A stretch of DNA of 64,000 nucleotides from Gallionella sp. GTDB lineage: Bacteria; Pseudomonadota; Gammaproteobacteria; Burkholderiales; Gallionellaceae. How positions within the stretch are numbered: the first letter of the stretch is position 1; every line of letters starts with the position of its first letter. Where the stretch lies: positions 1-64,000 of the forward strand of contig JAQTYN010000007.1 in assembly GCA_028688275.1 (NCBI GenBank), read 5' to 3'. Under the pieces are notes generated by a model. The model saw only the letters and a list, made by a program, of their open reading frames with translations, ran no database searches and was not told where the DNA came from. Shown piece by piece: positions 22,043 through 31,034 of the stretch. A program made the translations under genes and the position numbers.

Positions 22043-22416
22043 TCAGAGAGGCGTGATTCTAAATGATGGCTGGGGTATCGTCAGCTTTTTCAGCCATGCT
22101 TGTTGATTAAACTGCAGTTGGTAGGGAGATAACTGATTCATAACATCACCTGAAAGAGTACCAAAAAACCGAACTTGCCTAATTCATGTGCAATTATCGA
22201 ATGTAGCCTCGGTCAAAATAAAGCCGCTGTTGAAATGACCAGAGGCTAAAGCGTCAGATTACTTGCACACGAACATTTAGGGGGCGCAGATTTATTCCAA
22301 CAACCATGAAATAATTCTCCTGCGTGACTTGCTGAGCTACACTGTACCAGCACGCTTAAGTTTATTCCTCATTGAACAATATACAGGGTTCAAATATAGT
22401 CTCAAGCACATCAGGT
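22043..22416. other. Gap with no supported gene
   Basis: This stretch lies between the divergent J-like gene and the sensor kinase. Frames are short and without ribosome sites; it presumably contains promoters for one or both directions. It ends at the MITE-like element at 22417. Confidence 0.5.
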
Positions 22417-22568
22417 TAAGGAAACGCTGATTAAAGCTTCCGTTCTTGGTGCGCTTGTCGAATGATGAATAGAAGATTTAATGAAATTAATAGATTAAAT
22501 TCGTCCACCCTTTGACCGTTCGACAAGCTCACGGCTCAGGGAGAACGGATTTAATCAGTATCTCCTTA
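22417..22568. repeat. MITE-like element, copy A
   Basis: A 152-base element bounded by TAAGGAAACGCTGATTAAA on the left and TTTAATCAGTATCTCCTTA on the right, which are imperfect inverted repeats with TA at each end. Between them are two hairpins, the second built on TTCGACAAGCTCA. It ends 35 bases before the sensor kinase and may affect its 5' leader. No coding capacity is seen. Confidence 0.7.
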
Positions 22569-22602
22569 GCTGTGGCGCATCTTATGCAAAGGGCACTCAA
22601 TC

Positions 22603-25587
22603 ATGGAAAACCTCGCAACCATCTATCTTAAAAGCCATCGCACTACACTGTTTGCGGTGCTGATGTTTGCGGCGTTTACCTTGCTCATTAGTTCGGTGGG
22701 CTATGCCTTACTTCACCACATGCGCAGCTCTGATGAGTCCAATATCTCTGACACCTTGAAGAGCATCGGGCAATTGAAGGCTGGGCAAATCCAAGACTAT
22801 TTGAAAGATCGCCAGAGTGATGCCCGCATTTTATCAACTTTGGTGAATAGCCCTGATGAACAAAACTGGTTGGTCGACCCGACGGCAACCATACCTGATG
22901 CGGTGCGAGATTCATTGAACAACGCGCTGAGTCAATATGAATATGGCTGTGTAGAACTCATCGACCAGTGGGGTAAGGTTCGCTATCAAAGTCCGTCAGA
23001 TGCCCCTCACACTCAGTCCAGTAAACCCTGGGTAACCGAAACCTTGCATAAGGGCACCGCGATTATTTCGCCCATTTATTTTGCTGATATCACACAACAA
23101 CATACCTCTCTAGACTTTACGGTGCCGTTAAGACATAAGCAGAGTGGAAAGGTAATTGGTGCATTGCTGCTGCATAACAACTTAAACAGTTTGAATACCC
23201 TGATTCTGACTTGGCCTGTGGTCAGCAATACCGCAGAATCCTTGTTGGTGGTCAAAGATGGCAATGAGGTGTTATTCCTGAACGAATTGCGCCATCAAAA
23301 GCATACCGCACTCAAGCTGCGCAAACCCCTGGCGGGCGACAGAAATACGCCTGCTTGGCCTGCTATTCTGGCTGCACGAGGGATTACGGCGTTTGTCGAT
23401 ACCTTTGATTATCGAGGTCAGCCCGTGTTGGCCTATACCCTAGCGGTGCCAGGCACCCCTTGGGGCATGGTCATTAAGATAGACAAAGACGAGGCTCTGG
23501 CATCCATTTGGCAGTTACAAAAAATTGCCATCGCAGTCACCTTACTGTTTATTGCATTGGCAGGTTTTTTAATAAGAGTATGGTGGCGTAAGCAAAAAGT
23601 AGAGCAGTTATTGATACAGGCAAAGCTGTCCGATAGCGGGACACGCATTCAAGCCATATTGGACACCATGGCGGATGGCTTAATTACCATTGATGGACAA
23701 GGAATAGTGGAGACTGCAAATCCTGCCGTAATGAGGACTTTTGGCTATAACCCGACAGAAATAATCGGAAAAAACATCAAAATGCTCATGCCTGAACCTT
23801 ATCGCCAGCATCATGATGAATACTTGAATCGGTATAAAAATACGGGTGAGGCACGTATTATTGGCATAGGACGAGAGGTGGTTGGTTTGCGTAAGGATGG
23901 CACAACCTTCCCCGTTGAATTGGCAGTAAGCGAGATGACGCTCGGAGGGGTACCGCATTTTACGGGCATTGTGCGAGACATTACGTTGCGCAAACAGGCA
24001 GAGCAATTATTGCAGCAGGCGAAAGAAAAGGCAGAGCAAGCAAATCTTGCTAAGGATGCTTTCTTGGCAACCATGAGTCACGAAATCCGCACGCCGTTGA
24101 GTGGGATGTTGGGCATGCTGGAATTATTATCTCTGACACCGCTAGATGCGGAGCAAGAGGATACTGTTGAATCAGCAAGGCATTCTGGCGATAACTTATT
24201 ACGCGTGCTGAACGATATTTTAGACTGGTCTAAAATTGAAGCGGGTAAGTTGCATATCGCACCCAGCATTGAATCTATTCCACAGTTAATTGCGGGCGTG
24301 ATGAGCAATTACCATCCGATGGCAATGAGCAAAGGCTTGTCGTTAATGCAAAATGTGGATGCAAACTTAGGCGCAGCGCATTGGGTTGATCCGCTACGTT
24401 TAGAGCAAGTGCTCAATAATTTTGTGAGTAATGCACTGAAATTTACGCAAGAAGGCATGATAGAAATCAGCGTGATTTCACTCTATCGCAACGATAAATC
24501 AGAAACAATTATGTTTTCTGTGCGCGACACAGGCAGCGGAATTTCACCCGAAGTGCAAGCCAAGTTATTCCAAGACTACGGGCAGGCCAGTACGAATACG
24601 GCGCGCATGTACGGTGGAACAGGGCTAGGCTTGTCCATTTGCAACCGTTTGGCAAGACTACTTTCAGGCGAAATCTCTCTCGAAAGCACCTTAGGGAAAG
24701 GCTCAACTTTCAGCCTAACCATCACGTTACCTGTGGCGGATGCATCGTCGATTGTGCCACTTCCAACCACATCACGGCCAATTGGGCACACTACTACTCA
24801 ACCATTGATGGATGCAACGACCAATCAAAAAGTTATCCATGTGTTAGTGGTCGATGACCACCCCACTAACCGCAACTTATTAAGTCGTCAGCTTGACAAG
24901 TTGGCTCTGCACGCCGAATTGGCCGAGAACGGGAAACAGGCATTAGCCATGTGGTGGACGGGCAAATTTGCACTTGTCATTAGTGATTGCCATATGCCTG
25001 AAATGGATGGCTATGAACTGACTCGCAACATTCGGCACGCTGAAGCACAGACAGGCCAGTTACGTACCCCTATTATCGGATGGACAGCCAATGCGTTGAG
25101 AGAAGAAAAACTACGCTGCTTTGATGCTGGTATGGATGAAGTGCTCACCAAACCTTCAAATCTAAGCGAATTGCGTGCCATGTTGTCACGCTGGCTGGTC
25201 ATCAAAAAAATCCCAGCAGCCTCACGCACGGGGATGTTCAACGCGATGGTGAACTTCAGTGTGCTCGGCAATATCACCTCGGACCATAAAGAACAGCAAG
25301 AAGTGTTACGAGAATTCCAATCGCAAAATCAGCTTGATTTGCGGGAGCTGAAAAAGGCACTTCAAGCGGAGAATATCGAAGAAATACGCCGCATAGCGCA
25401 TCGCATCAAAGGAGCCTGCCGTATGGTCGGCGCGATCACATTGGAAAGTGTGAGTGCAAAAATCGAAGCCGCCGCCGCTAAAAAGCTGTTAAATGAAGCA
25501 CTTGCAGCAGCAGGAGATTTGGATAACATTGCGGTGCAATTAGATAACGATATTAGATTATTTGCTAATTTAGGATGCGCAATGTAA
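22603..25587 (+). CDS. Hybrid sensor histidine kinase (Cache-like sensor, PAS, HisKA, HATPase, REC, HPt)
   Basis: A 994-residue membrane phosphorelay protein. A first membrane helix (about 12-38) and a second (about 305-326) bracket a 265-residue periplasmic sensor of Cache type. Then come a PAS domain (about 350-460), a HisKA helix with H493 in MSHEIRTPLSG, an HATPase domain with the GTGLGLSI box, a receiver with D795 in SDCHMPEMDG, and a C-terminal HPt domain with H933 in IAHRIKGACR. This gives the full internal His-Asp-His relay of ArcB/BarA-type kinases. The likely output partner is the response regulator 100 bases downstream. Confidence 0.92.
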   Translation: MENLATIYLKSHRTTLFAVLMFAAFTLLISSVGYALLHHMRSSDESNISDTLKSIGQLKAGQIQDYLKDRQSDARILSTLVNSPDEQNWLVDPTATIPDAVRDSLNNALSQYEYGCVELIDQWGKVRYQSPSDAPHTQSSKPWVTETLHKGTAIISPIYFADITQQHTSLDFTVPLRHKQSGKVIGALLLHNNLNSLNTLILTWPVVSNTAESLLVVKDGNEVLFLNELRHQKHTALKLRKPLAGDRNTPAWPAILAARGITAFVDTFDYRGQPVLAYTLAVPGTPWGMVIKIDKDEALASIWQLQKIAIAVTLLFIALAGFLIRVWWRKQKVEQLLIQAKLSDSGTRIQAILDTMADGLITIDGQGIVETANPAVMRTFGYNPTEIIGKNIKMLMPEPYRQHHDEYLNRYKNTGEARIIGIGREVVGLRKDGTTFPVELAVSEMTLGGVPHFTGIVRDITLRKQAEQLLQQAKEKAEQANLAKDAFLATMSHEIRTPLSGMLGMLELLSLTPLDAEQEDTVESARHSGDNLLRVLNDILDWSKIEAGKLHIAPSIESIPQLIAGVMSNYHPMAMSKGLSLMQNVDANLGAAHWVDPLRLEQVLNNFVSNALKFTQEGMIEISVISLYRNDKSETIMFSVRDTGSGISPEVQAKLFQDYGQASTNTARMYGGTGLGLSICNRLARLLSGEISLESTLGKGSTFSLTITLPVADASSIVPLPTTSRPIGHTTTQPLMDATTNQKVIHVLVVDDHPTNRNLLSRQLDKLALHAELAENGKQALAMWWTGKFALVISDCHMPEMDGYELTRNIRHAEAQTGQLRTPIIGWTANALREEKLRCFDAGMDEVLTKPSNLSELRAMLSRWLVIKKIPAASRTGMFNAMVNFSVLGNITSDHKEQQEVLREFQSQNQLDLRELKKALQAENIEEIRRIAHRIKGACRMVGAITLESVSAKIEAAAAKKLLNEALAAAGDLDNIAVQLDNDIRLFANLGCAM

Positions 25588-25697
25588 CCTTATCAAAGCG
25601 GTCAAGAATAAGCTCTTTTACAGGACAAATGGGGCGTGCGGGTTGCGTAATTTATATCAAAGATGCCGAGTTAATTAATCATTAAGAGGTGATTCAA

Positions 25698-26942
25698 ATG
25701 GAGACAACAAGATCTGAAATTATAAAGCGCGCAAATAATAATAAGTTGCGTGTACTGGTAGTTGATGACCAGCAATTTGTGTGTCTCGCCGTGCAGCGTA
25801 TGCTGCTCTCTCTGGGAGTGAAAGAAGTTTTACTGGCAAATGATGGTGAGCGTGCACTTGATATTTTGCAATACGAGCGCCCGAATGCAGTGGATGTGGT
25901 GATATGCGATCTCGACATGCCAGGCATGGATGGTTTAGGATTTCTTCGTCATTTGGCTCTTTTCCATTTTTTCCCTTTATCCATTATTATTGCCAGTGGG
26001 ATGGATGCGACACTGATCAGTTCGGTGGGGAAAATGACTCAAGCGTACGGTCTACACTTGCTGGGTTCAATTGAAAAACCCTTATCGCTGGCAACATTGG
26101 GGGAAATGTTGGAATTGCACGCAGAACGACCAGAAACAAAACTAATTTTCTCACCCGAATTGGCTCCCAATTTGTACAGCGTTGAGGAAATCTTAGAAGG
26201 CGTTCGTTTACGGCAGTTTGAACCTTTTTTTCAGCCAGAGGTGTCATTTAAAAATAATCACGTTGTCAGTGCTGAATTATCGGTACATTGGCGACACCCT
26301 AAATATGGCTTAATCAGCCCATATCACTTTATTGGGACGCTGGAGAAAGCCAATAAAATGGCTGAGCTGACCTACTTGGTATTACAACACGCTGCTACTG
26401 CAAGTATTGCGCTAAGGGAGTCAAAACATGACATCACGATAGCCGCGCACCTTTCGCTTGCCTCGTTGACGGATAGTGCTTTGGCAGACAAAGCCACCGC
26501 AATTGTGCAGAGTGCAGGAGGCGATCCTAACCACATTATGTTAGAAATCAGTGAGGCCACTGCAATGACGGAGGATGCTAGGGTATTGGAAAATTTAGCT
26601 CGGCTACGCATGCGCGGTTTTGGGTTGTCTATCGACGACTACGGTGCGGGGCTTTCAAATATGCTCCAACTATCACGGATTCCTTTTGATAGACTGAAAA
26701 TGGCCGCCTCTCTCGTCAAGGACATACCTGAAAATCAAACAACACTATTTATGCTGGAGTCAAATATTGAAATGGCGCACAAACTCCATGTAGTAAGCCT
26801 TGCCAAGGGCGTGATGTCGCAACAACATTGGGATATCCTGCGGGATATGGACTGTGATGTGGCGCAAGGAAACTTTGTCGCCAGACCCATGAATTTTGCT
26901 GCCTTACTCGATTTTTGTGCAGGCCATCAATCTATCATCTAG
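25698..26942 (+). CDS. Response regulator with degenerate EAL domain
   Basis: A 414-residue protein with an N-terminal receiver (VLVVDDQQF, phosphoacceptor D71 in CDLDMPGMDG) and a C-terminal EAL-like domain. The EAL signature is replaced by ELS (AELSVHW), and the late EGVE motif is AKGV; the middle glutamate (EISEAT), the DDYGAG motif and a lysine (LKMA) remain. Loss of these metal ligands suggests no c-di-GMP hydrolysis, so it may bind c-di-GMP or a protein instead. ATG at 25698 follows AGAGGTG; a GTG three codons earlier is less likely. It probably receives phosphate from the upstream kinase. Confidence 0.85.
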   Translation: METTRSEIIKRANNNKLRVLVVDDQQFVCLAVQRMLLSLGVKEVLLANDGERALDILQYERPNAVDVVICDLDMPGMDGLGFLRHLALFHFFPLSIIIASGMDATLISSVGKMTQAYGLHLLGSIEKPLSLATLGEMLELHAERPETKLIFSPELAPNLYSVEEILEGVRLRQFEPFFQPEVSFKNNHVVSAELSVHWRHPKYGLISPYHFIGTLEKANKMAELTYLVLQHAATASIALRESKHDITIAAHLSLASLTDSALADKATAIVQSAGGDPNHIMLEISEATAMTEDARVLENLARLRMRGFGLSIDDYGAGLSNMLQLSRIPFDRLKMAASLVKDIPENQTTLFMLESNIEMAHKLHVVSLAKGVMSQQHWDILRDMDCDVAQGNFVARPMNFAALLDFCAGHQSII

Positions 26943-27035
26943 TGAGAGCCTGTTCTCGACCTCGCAGTAAGATCGCGAACAGGTTTGCTATACATGAGCA
27001 GGCTGCCAAAAGCATGCACAGCTCAAATCACGGTC

Positions 27036-27172
27036 TAGGGAGGTACCGACTAAATCCGTTCGCCCTGAGCTTGTCGAAGGGTGAGCGAATTTAATCTATT
27101 GATTTAATGACATCTTCCATTCATGGTTTGACAAGCTCATCACGAATGGAAGATTTAATCAGCGTTTCCCTA
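27036..27172. repeat. MITE-like element, copy B (overlaps the pepD 3' end)
   Basis: A 137-base element with ends TAGGGAGGTACCGACTAAAT and ATTTAATCAGCGTTTCCCTA, TA at both borders and two hairpins (one around CCCTGAGCTTGTCGAAGGG, one around TTCCATTC/GAATGGAA). It is inverted relative to copies A and C. Its right half is translated as the C-terminus of PepD. Confidence 0.75.
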
Positions 27173-28626
27173 GCTGTTGCCAACGCCTCCAACACCGCCT
27201 GCAGCAATTGCCAACAGTGTCCCACCGAAGCAATTTCTACCCGTTCACCTGGCGCGTGTGCGCCGCGTATGTCGGGGCCGAATGAGATCATGTCCAAATG
27301 CGGATGGCTTGCCGCGAGCAAGCCGCATTCCAGTCCTGCGTGGATGACTTGCAGACTGGCGGGTTGACCGAATTCTGCGGTATAGACTTGTTGGCATCGC
27401 GCCAGCAAAGACGAAGTGGGATTCGGTGTCCAGCCAGGATAGCCGCCACTTTTTTCCGCGTGAAGATCATAGCTGCGGGCATGTGCGACCAGTTTGTCCG
27501 CCAAGGCATCGGCGCGGGCATCCTCTAATGAGCGCACTTTGAAGGTGGCGTTAAACTCGCCTTGAGTCAGTGATACCACGCCGAGATTGCTGGACGTGTC
27601 GGTCACATTGGGAAAATCCTCGCTGAGTTGTGCCACGCCATTGGCGGCAATATCGAGAAACGCCAGCAAGCTATCCCGTTCCGAATTGACCAAGGCAAGG
27701 TCGGGCGGCGCGTCATCGTGCTGGCAGACGAACGACACCTGCACATCCACTGCCGCAAAACGTGTGCGCCAAGCGGCATGGCGATGTTGCACCCATTCGT
27801 CGATGTTTGCCGCGATGGCAACGGGCAGCGCGCAGACCGCAAACGCCTCGCGGGGAATGGCATTGCGCGCCGTGCCGCCGACCATTTCGATCAATCGCAG
27901 ATCGGTATGCGCAGACAAATCGCGCAACGCTTCTACCAACAACTTGATGGCATTGCCGCGCCCCAGATGGATGTCGATGCCAGAATGACCACCGCGCAGC
28001 CCCGATACTTCAAAGCGCAACAAGGCGTAATCTTGCGGCACAGTTGCTTGCACCGCCTCATGGCGCACGGTCACATCCACCCCGCCCGCACAGCCCAGAT
28101 AGAAATGCCCCCATTCCTCGGTGTCCAGATTGATCAGCGTTTTGCCCTGCAATGTCCCCACAGCCAAGCCGCGTGCGCCATCCATGCCCGATTCTTCGTT
28201 AATCGTCAGCAACACTTCCAGCGCGGGATGGATCAAATCAGGTGCTTCCAGCGCAGCCAGCGCGAGTGCCACGCCGATGCCATTGTCCGCACCCAGCGTC
28301 GTGTCCTTGGCGATGACCCAGCCATCCTCTATCGTGACACGGATCGCATCGCGCTCGAAATCATGCGTTGTGCCTGAATTGGCTTGGCACACCATATCCA
28401 AATGCCCTTGCAAAATCACCCCCGCTTGCGTCTCGCACCCCGCGCTGGCAGGCTTGCGCAAAATCAAATTGCCCACGGCATCAACGGTGGTGGCAATGTT
28501 GCGCGCTTGCGCCCATGCAATCAGATGTTCAACCAACGCCGCTTCTTGTAAGGATGCGCGAGGAATGGCGCAAAGTGTCGCAAAATGCGCCCAGACCGAG
28601 CGCGGTTGTAAGGTGTCGAGTGTCAT
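27121..28626 (-). CDS. pepD: Aminoacyl-histidine dipeptidase PepD with repeat-derived C-terminus
   Basis: A 501-residue M20-family metallopeptidase that cleaves Xaa-His dipeptides such as carnosine in the cytoplasm. The metal-binding motifs HLDMV, GADNG, NEESG and LDTEE appear in order in the first half. E. coli PepD has 485 residues; here the last 17 residues (RETLIKSSIRDELVKP and one before) are encoded by the MITE-like element at 27036-27172, which also supplies the stop codon. The gene is more GC-rich than the DUF262 gene beyond. It appears to be transcribed alone. Confidence 0.93.
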   Translation of the reverse strand: MTLDTLQPRSVWAHFATLCAIPRASLQEAALVEHLIAWAQARNIATTVDAVGNLILRKPASAGCETQAGVILQGHLDMVCQANSGTTHDFERDAIRVTIEDGWVIAKDTTLGADNGIGVALALAALEAPDLIHPALEVLLTINEESGMDGARGLAVGTLQGKTLINLDTEEWGHFYLGCAGGVDVTVRHEAVQATVPQDYALLRFEVSGLRGGHSGIDIHLGRGNAIKLLVEALRDLSAHTDLRLIEMVGGTARNAIPREAFAVCALPVAIAANIDEWVQHRHAAWRTRFAAVDVQVSFVCQHDDAPPDLALVNSERDSLLAFLDIAANGVAQLSEDFPNVTDTSSNLGVVSLTQGEFNATFKVRSLEDARADALADKLVAHARSYDLHAEKSGGYPGWTPNPTSSLLARCQQVYTAEFGQPASLQVIHAGLECGLLAASHPHLDMISFGPDIRGAHAPGERVEIASVGHCWQLLQAVLEALATARETLIKSSIRDELVKP

Positions 28627-28983
28627 AGTCGTTTACTTAAAAATCGCCCATGTGGGCGAGGGAGGCAAATAAAAATGGGGGGCTTAGCGGGTGCTGATTG
28701 TATTTTGATTTCGTCATTCCTGCGAGCAACTTGGGGACAGGCCACGATTTTCTGGGTTCTGTTACCCTCCCGTCTTTCCAGAAAATCAGGCGAACCAGTG
28801 TTTGGTGAACTATTAGCTAAGTGACTTCAGGCAAAGCAAAAACCGTGGTCTATCCCCTGTTTATGCTGTTTGTGTACTATAGGGATTTTTATGATAGAGT
28901 TCGCGAAATGTATTTATAGCCCCCCGTGTTACTTGAACGGGGATGATAGCTTGATTTTGTAAAAATCAAATAAGGGAAATTCG
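28627..28983. other. Gap holding repeats, upstream of the DUF262 gene
   Basis: No gene is seen here. The stretch holds a fragment of the dispersed family (GGGTGCTGATTG followed by TCGTCATTCC, about 28689-28720), the inverted-repeat element at 28732-28858, and then an AT-rich region that probably contains the promoter of the DUF262 gene. Confidence 0.5.
28732..28858. repeat. Inverted-repeat element before the DUF262 gene
   Basis: TGGGGACAGGCCACGATTTT at the left and AAAAACCGTGGTCTATCCCC at the right are inverted repeats with about three mismatches, 80-90 bases apart. Inside them TTTTCTGG and CCAGAAAA make a second inverted pair. Such GGGACAGACCACGGTTTT words often flank REP-associated transposase remnants; none is encoded here. 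Confidence 0.55.
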
Positions 28984-30654
28984 GTGGCCGCTAAGACAAT
29001 AAAAAGCATGATTTCTGACATCAATAACGAAGAATCTGATGGTGGAGGTTTGTGGCTTCCGAATATACAAAGACTATTTGTATGGGAAGAAAATCAAATT
29101 GAACGATTATTTGATTCAATTATGCGGCAATACCCACTTCCTTCCATGATGATTTGGAAGACCAAATCAGAACTAAGGAATCGAAGATTTATTGAGCAAT
29201 ACTTTGAAAATATCGATTTAAAAACGCTTTATCGTCAAAGTAATAAAAAGACGAAAAGAATGGTGTTGGATGGGCAGCAGCGCCTTCAAAGTCTATTTAT
29301 TGGATTAAAAGGCTCAATAGATGGCAGGGAGTTTTGCTTCAATTTGCTTAGCGGCAATACTAAAGCCCCTGAAGATATTCGATACCGATTTTCTTTTTTG
29401 TCCAAAAAGGAACTTAAGTGGCCTTGGGTACGTTTTGGTGATTTGATTTACTCCAAGAAATTGGCGGGTGATATTGCTAAAGGTATATTCAAGGAAGCAG
29501 GAGTTGATTTAACGGAAGATCAGATTGAATTTGCAACTCGTAATATTGAACGTGCCAAACGTGAATTTGAGGTTTCTGAAGCTCTTCTTTATCAAGAAAT
29601 AGACGGAACAGATGAGGACAATACCTTCGTCTTTGAGGATATTGTTGAGATATTTATCAGGGCAAACTCAGGTGGAACTAAACTGAGCAAATCAGACCTG
29701 ATGTTTACTTTACTAGCATCTGATTGGGCAACGGCTGATATTGAAATGCAGGAGTTTCTCAGCGAGGTCAATGGCACTCAATTTCAATTTGACCGTGACT
29801 TCGTACTAAAAACATCACTTGTTGTTCTCGGTTTAGGTGCGCGCTATGACGTTGAAAAACTTCGCGATGACAAACTAAAGAAAAAGATTTCTGACAATTG
29901 GGGAAAAATTACAACTTCAATCTTTTTCGTTAGGGATATTTTGGTCAGCAAAACCTTTATTAGAAGTGACAAAGCATTGACATCATATAATGCGTTAATC
30001 CCTATTATCTATCTCCATTATCATTTTTCTGAACAGTGGGGAAACATCCGTCCTATCAAAGATTACCTGCTTCATGCATTACTTGCTGGAGCATTTTCAG
30101 GTCGTCCAGATGGTTTGATTGATAAAATTACAAACAACATCAAAGAACGTGAATCCTTCGATAAAAAATTAATTTTTAGAATAATGCAGGAAGATGGCCG
30201 TGAGTTAGAGCTTTCTGAAGATCGTCTATTCGATATGGGATACGGTTCAAGTCAGATTCATTTGCTGTTTAATCTTTGGTACAGTGATTTTGATTATCGT
30301 CCAGCATTGGATGGTCACCAACCTCAAGTTGATCATATTTTTCCGCAATCGTTGCTTAAGGCAATTAAAGATACTAATCCAGAGACTGGAAGAAAATCAC
30401 TACAACACTACGCGGCAAGGGAAATTAACCAACTGGCAAACTGTATGTTGCTGACAGCCCGAGAGAATGGAGCAAGCCAGAAAACTAATATTCCACCCGA
30501 TGAATGGTTTGCAAATAAGGATGATGATTATCTAGCCTTGCACTGTATTCCAAGGAACAAAAAGCTGTGGAAGTTAGAAAAGTTTGATGACTTTATTGAA
30601 GCTCGTAAAGTGCTTATAAAGGAAAAGTTTGCTGATTTATTATTGGACGATTGA
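28984..30654 (+). CDS. DUF262/HNH protein of the GmrSD type (probable defence gene)
   Basis: A 556-residue protein starting with GTG. The N-terminal half has DUF262 hallmarks, including DGQQR at 96-100 and FIRANSGGTKLSKSDL further on. The C-terminal part carries an HNH-type nuclease motif, DHIFPQS from residue 450 with the downstream NQLANCMLL and N-x-x-SQK residues. In the GmrSD family DUF262 is an NTP-driven domain and the HNH domain cuts modified phage DNA. Base composition is clearly more AT-rich than the neighbours and it is a single-gene insert flanked by repeats, so it is probably acquired. The exact target is unknown. Confidence 0.82.
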   Translation: MAAKTIKSMISDINNEESDGGGLWLPNIQRLFVWEENQIERLFDSIMRQYPLPSMMIWKTKSELRNRRFIEQYFENIDLKTLYRQSNKKTKRMVLDGQQRLQSLFIGLKGSIDGREFCFNLLSGNTKAPEDIRYRFSFLSKKELKWPWVRFGDLIYSKKLAGDIAKGIFKEAGVDLTEDQIEFATRNIERAKREFEVSEALLYQEIDGTDEDNTFVFEDIVEIFIRANSGGTKLSKSDLMFTLLASDWATADIEMQEFLSEVNGTQFQFDRDFVLKTSLVVLGLGARYDVEKLRDDKLKKKISDNWGKITTSIFFVRDILVSKTFIRSDKALTSYNALIPIIYLHYHFSEQWGNIRPIKDYLLHALLAGAFSGRPDGLIDKITNNIKERESFDKKLIFRIMQEDGRELELSEDRLFDMGYGSSQIHLLFNLWYSDFDYRPALDGHQPQVDHIFPQSLLKAIKDTNPETGRKSLQHYAAREINQLANCMLLTARENGASQKTNIPPDEWFANKDDDYLALHCIPRNKKLWKLEKFDDFIEARKVLIKEKFADLLLDD

Positions 30655-30707
30655 AGTTTTAACTACCCAGTGCCTAGATTTATCGCTTATGGTGTACCAA
30701 ATATTCA

Positions 30708-30740
30708 AAGGGTTAAGCAGAAATGCTTAGCCCTTTTTTT
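30708..30740 (+). terminator. Terminator of the DUF262 gene
   Basis: GGGTTAAGC and GCTTAGCCC form a nine-base stem with a six-base loop, followed by a run of T, 55 bases after the DUF262 stop codon. Confidence 0.8.
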
Positions 30741-30960
30741 CTTTTCCAAATCAAAAAACCCCTCACGGGGGTAAACCAAAAATTTGCTGGGAACACCCCA
30801 TCATTTTTGCCCTTGCGCTTTAAGATGAATATCGTTACGATATTCAAATTATGCACAAAAACCTAATACTATCTCCCATGGCGGGACGCGTCCGAATGCG
30901 GGACGTAAGCGTGTAGGGTGGATAAGCAACGCGCATCCACCTGAATTAAGGTTAAAAGGG

Positions 30961-30997
30961 GTCAACTTCGCAATATGTTTTTGCATTTCAATTCTCC
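30961..30997 (-). pseudogene. Relic of the 5' end of the left-edge small gene
   Basis: On the minus strand AGGAGAATTGAAATG followed by codons for QKHIAKLTP matches the ribosome site and start of the gene at 437-592 (MRKQIAKPSP) at roughly 85% of positions. After about ten codons similarity is lost and the frame runs into unrelated repeat sequence before a stop, so only the start remains. Confidence 0.4.
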
Positions 30998-31034
30998 TGT
31001 TCGCGGGGATGACGAATCAATCAGTGTCTCCTTA
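30998..31034. repeat. Partial MITE-like element at the flavoprotein stop codon
   Basis: GTTCGCGGGGATGACGAATC joins ATCAGTGTCTCCTTA. The right end matches the terminal repeat of the complete elements, and its TTA is the TAA stop codon of the minus-strand flavoprotein gene. Only one end is present. Confidence 0.55.

Larger units (their letters stand above)
30655..31031. other. Gap with terminator and repeat debris
   Basis: No complete gene is seen. After the terminator at 30708-30740 comes a hairpin-rich stretch, a common dispersed word (GTAGGGTGGATAAGC...GCATCCACC, about 30912-30940), a 42-base relic similar to the start of the left-edge small gene (30961-30997), and the end of a MITE-like element. 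Confidence 0.5.
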
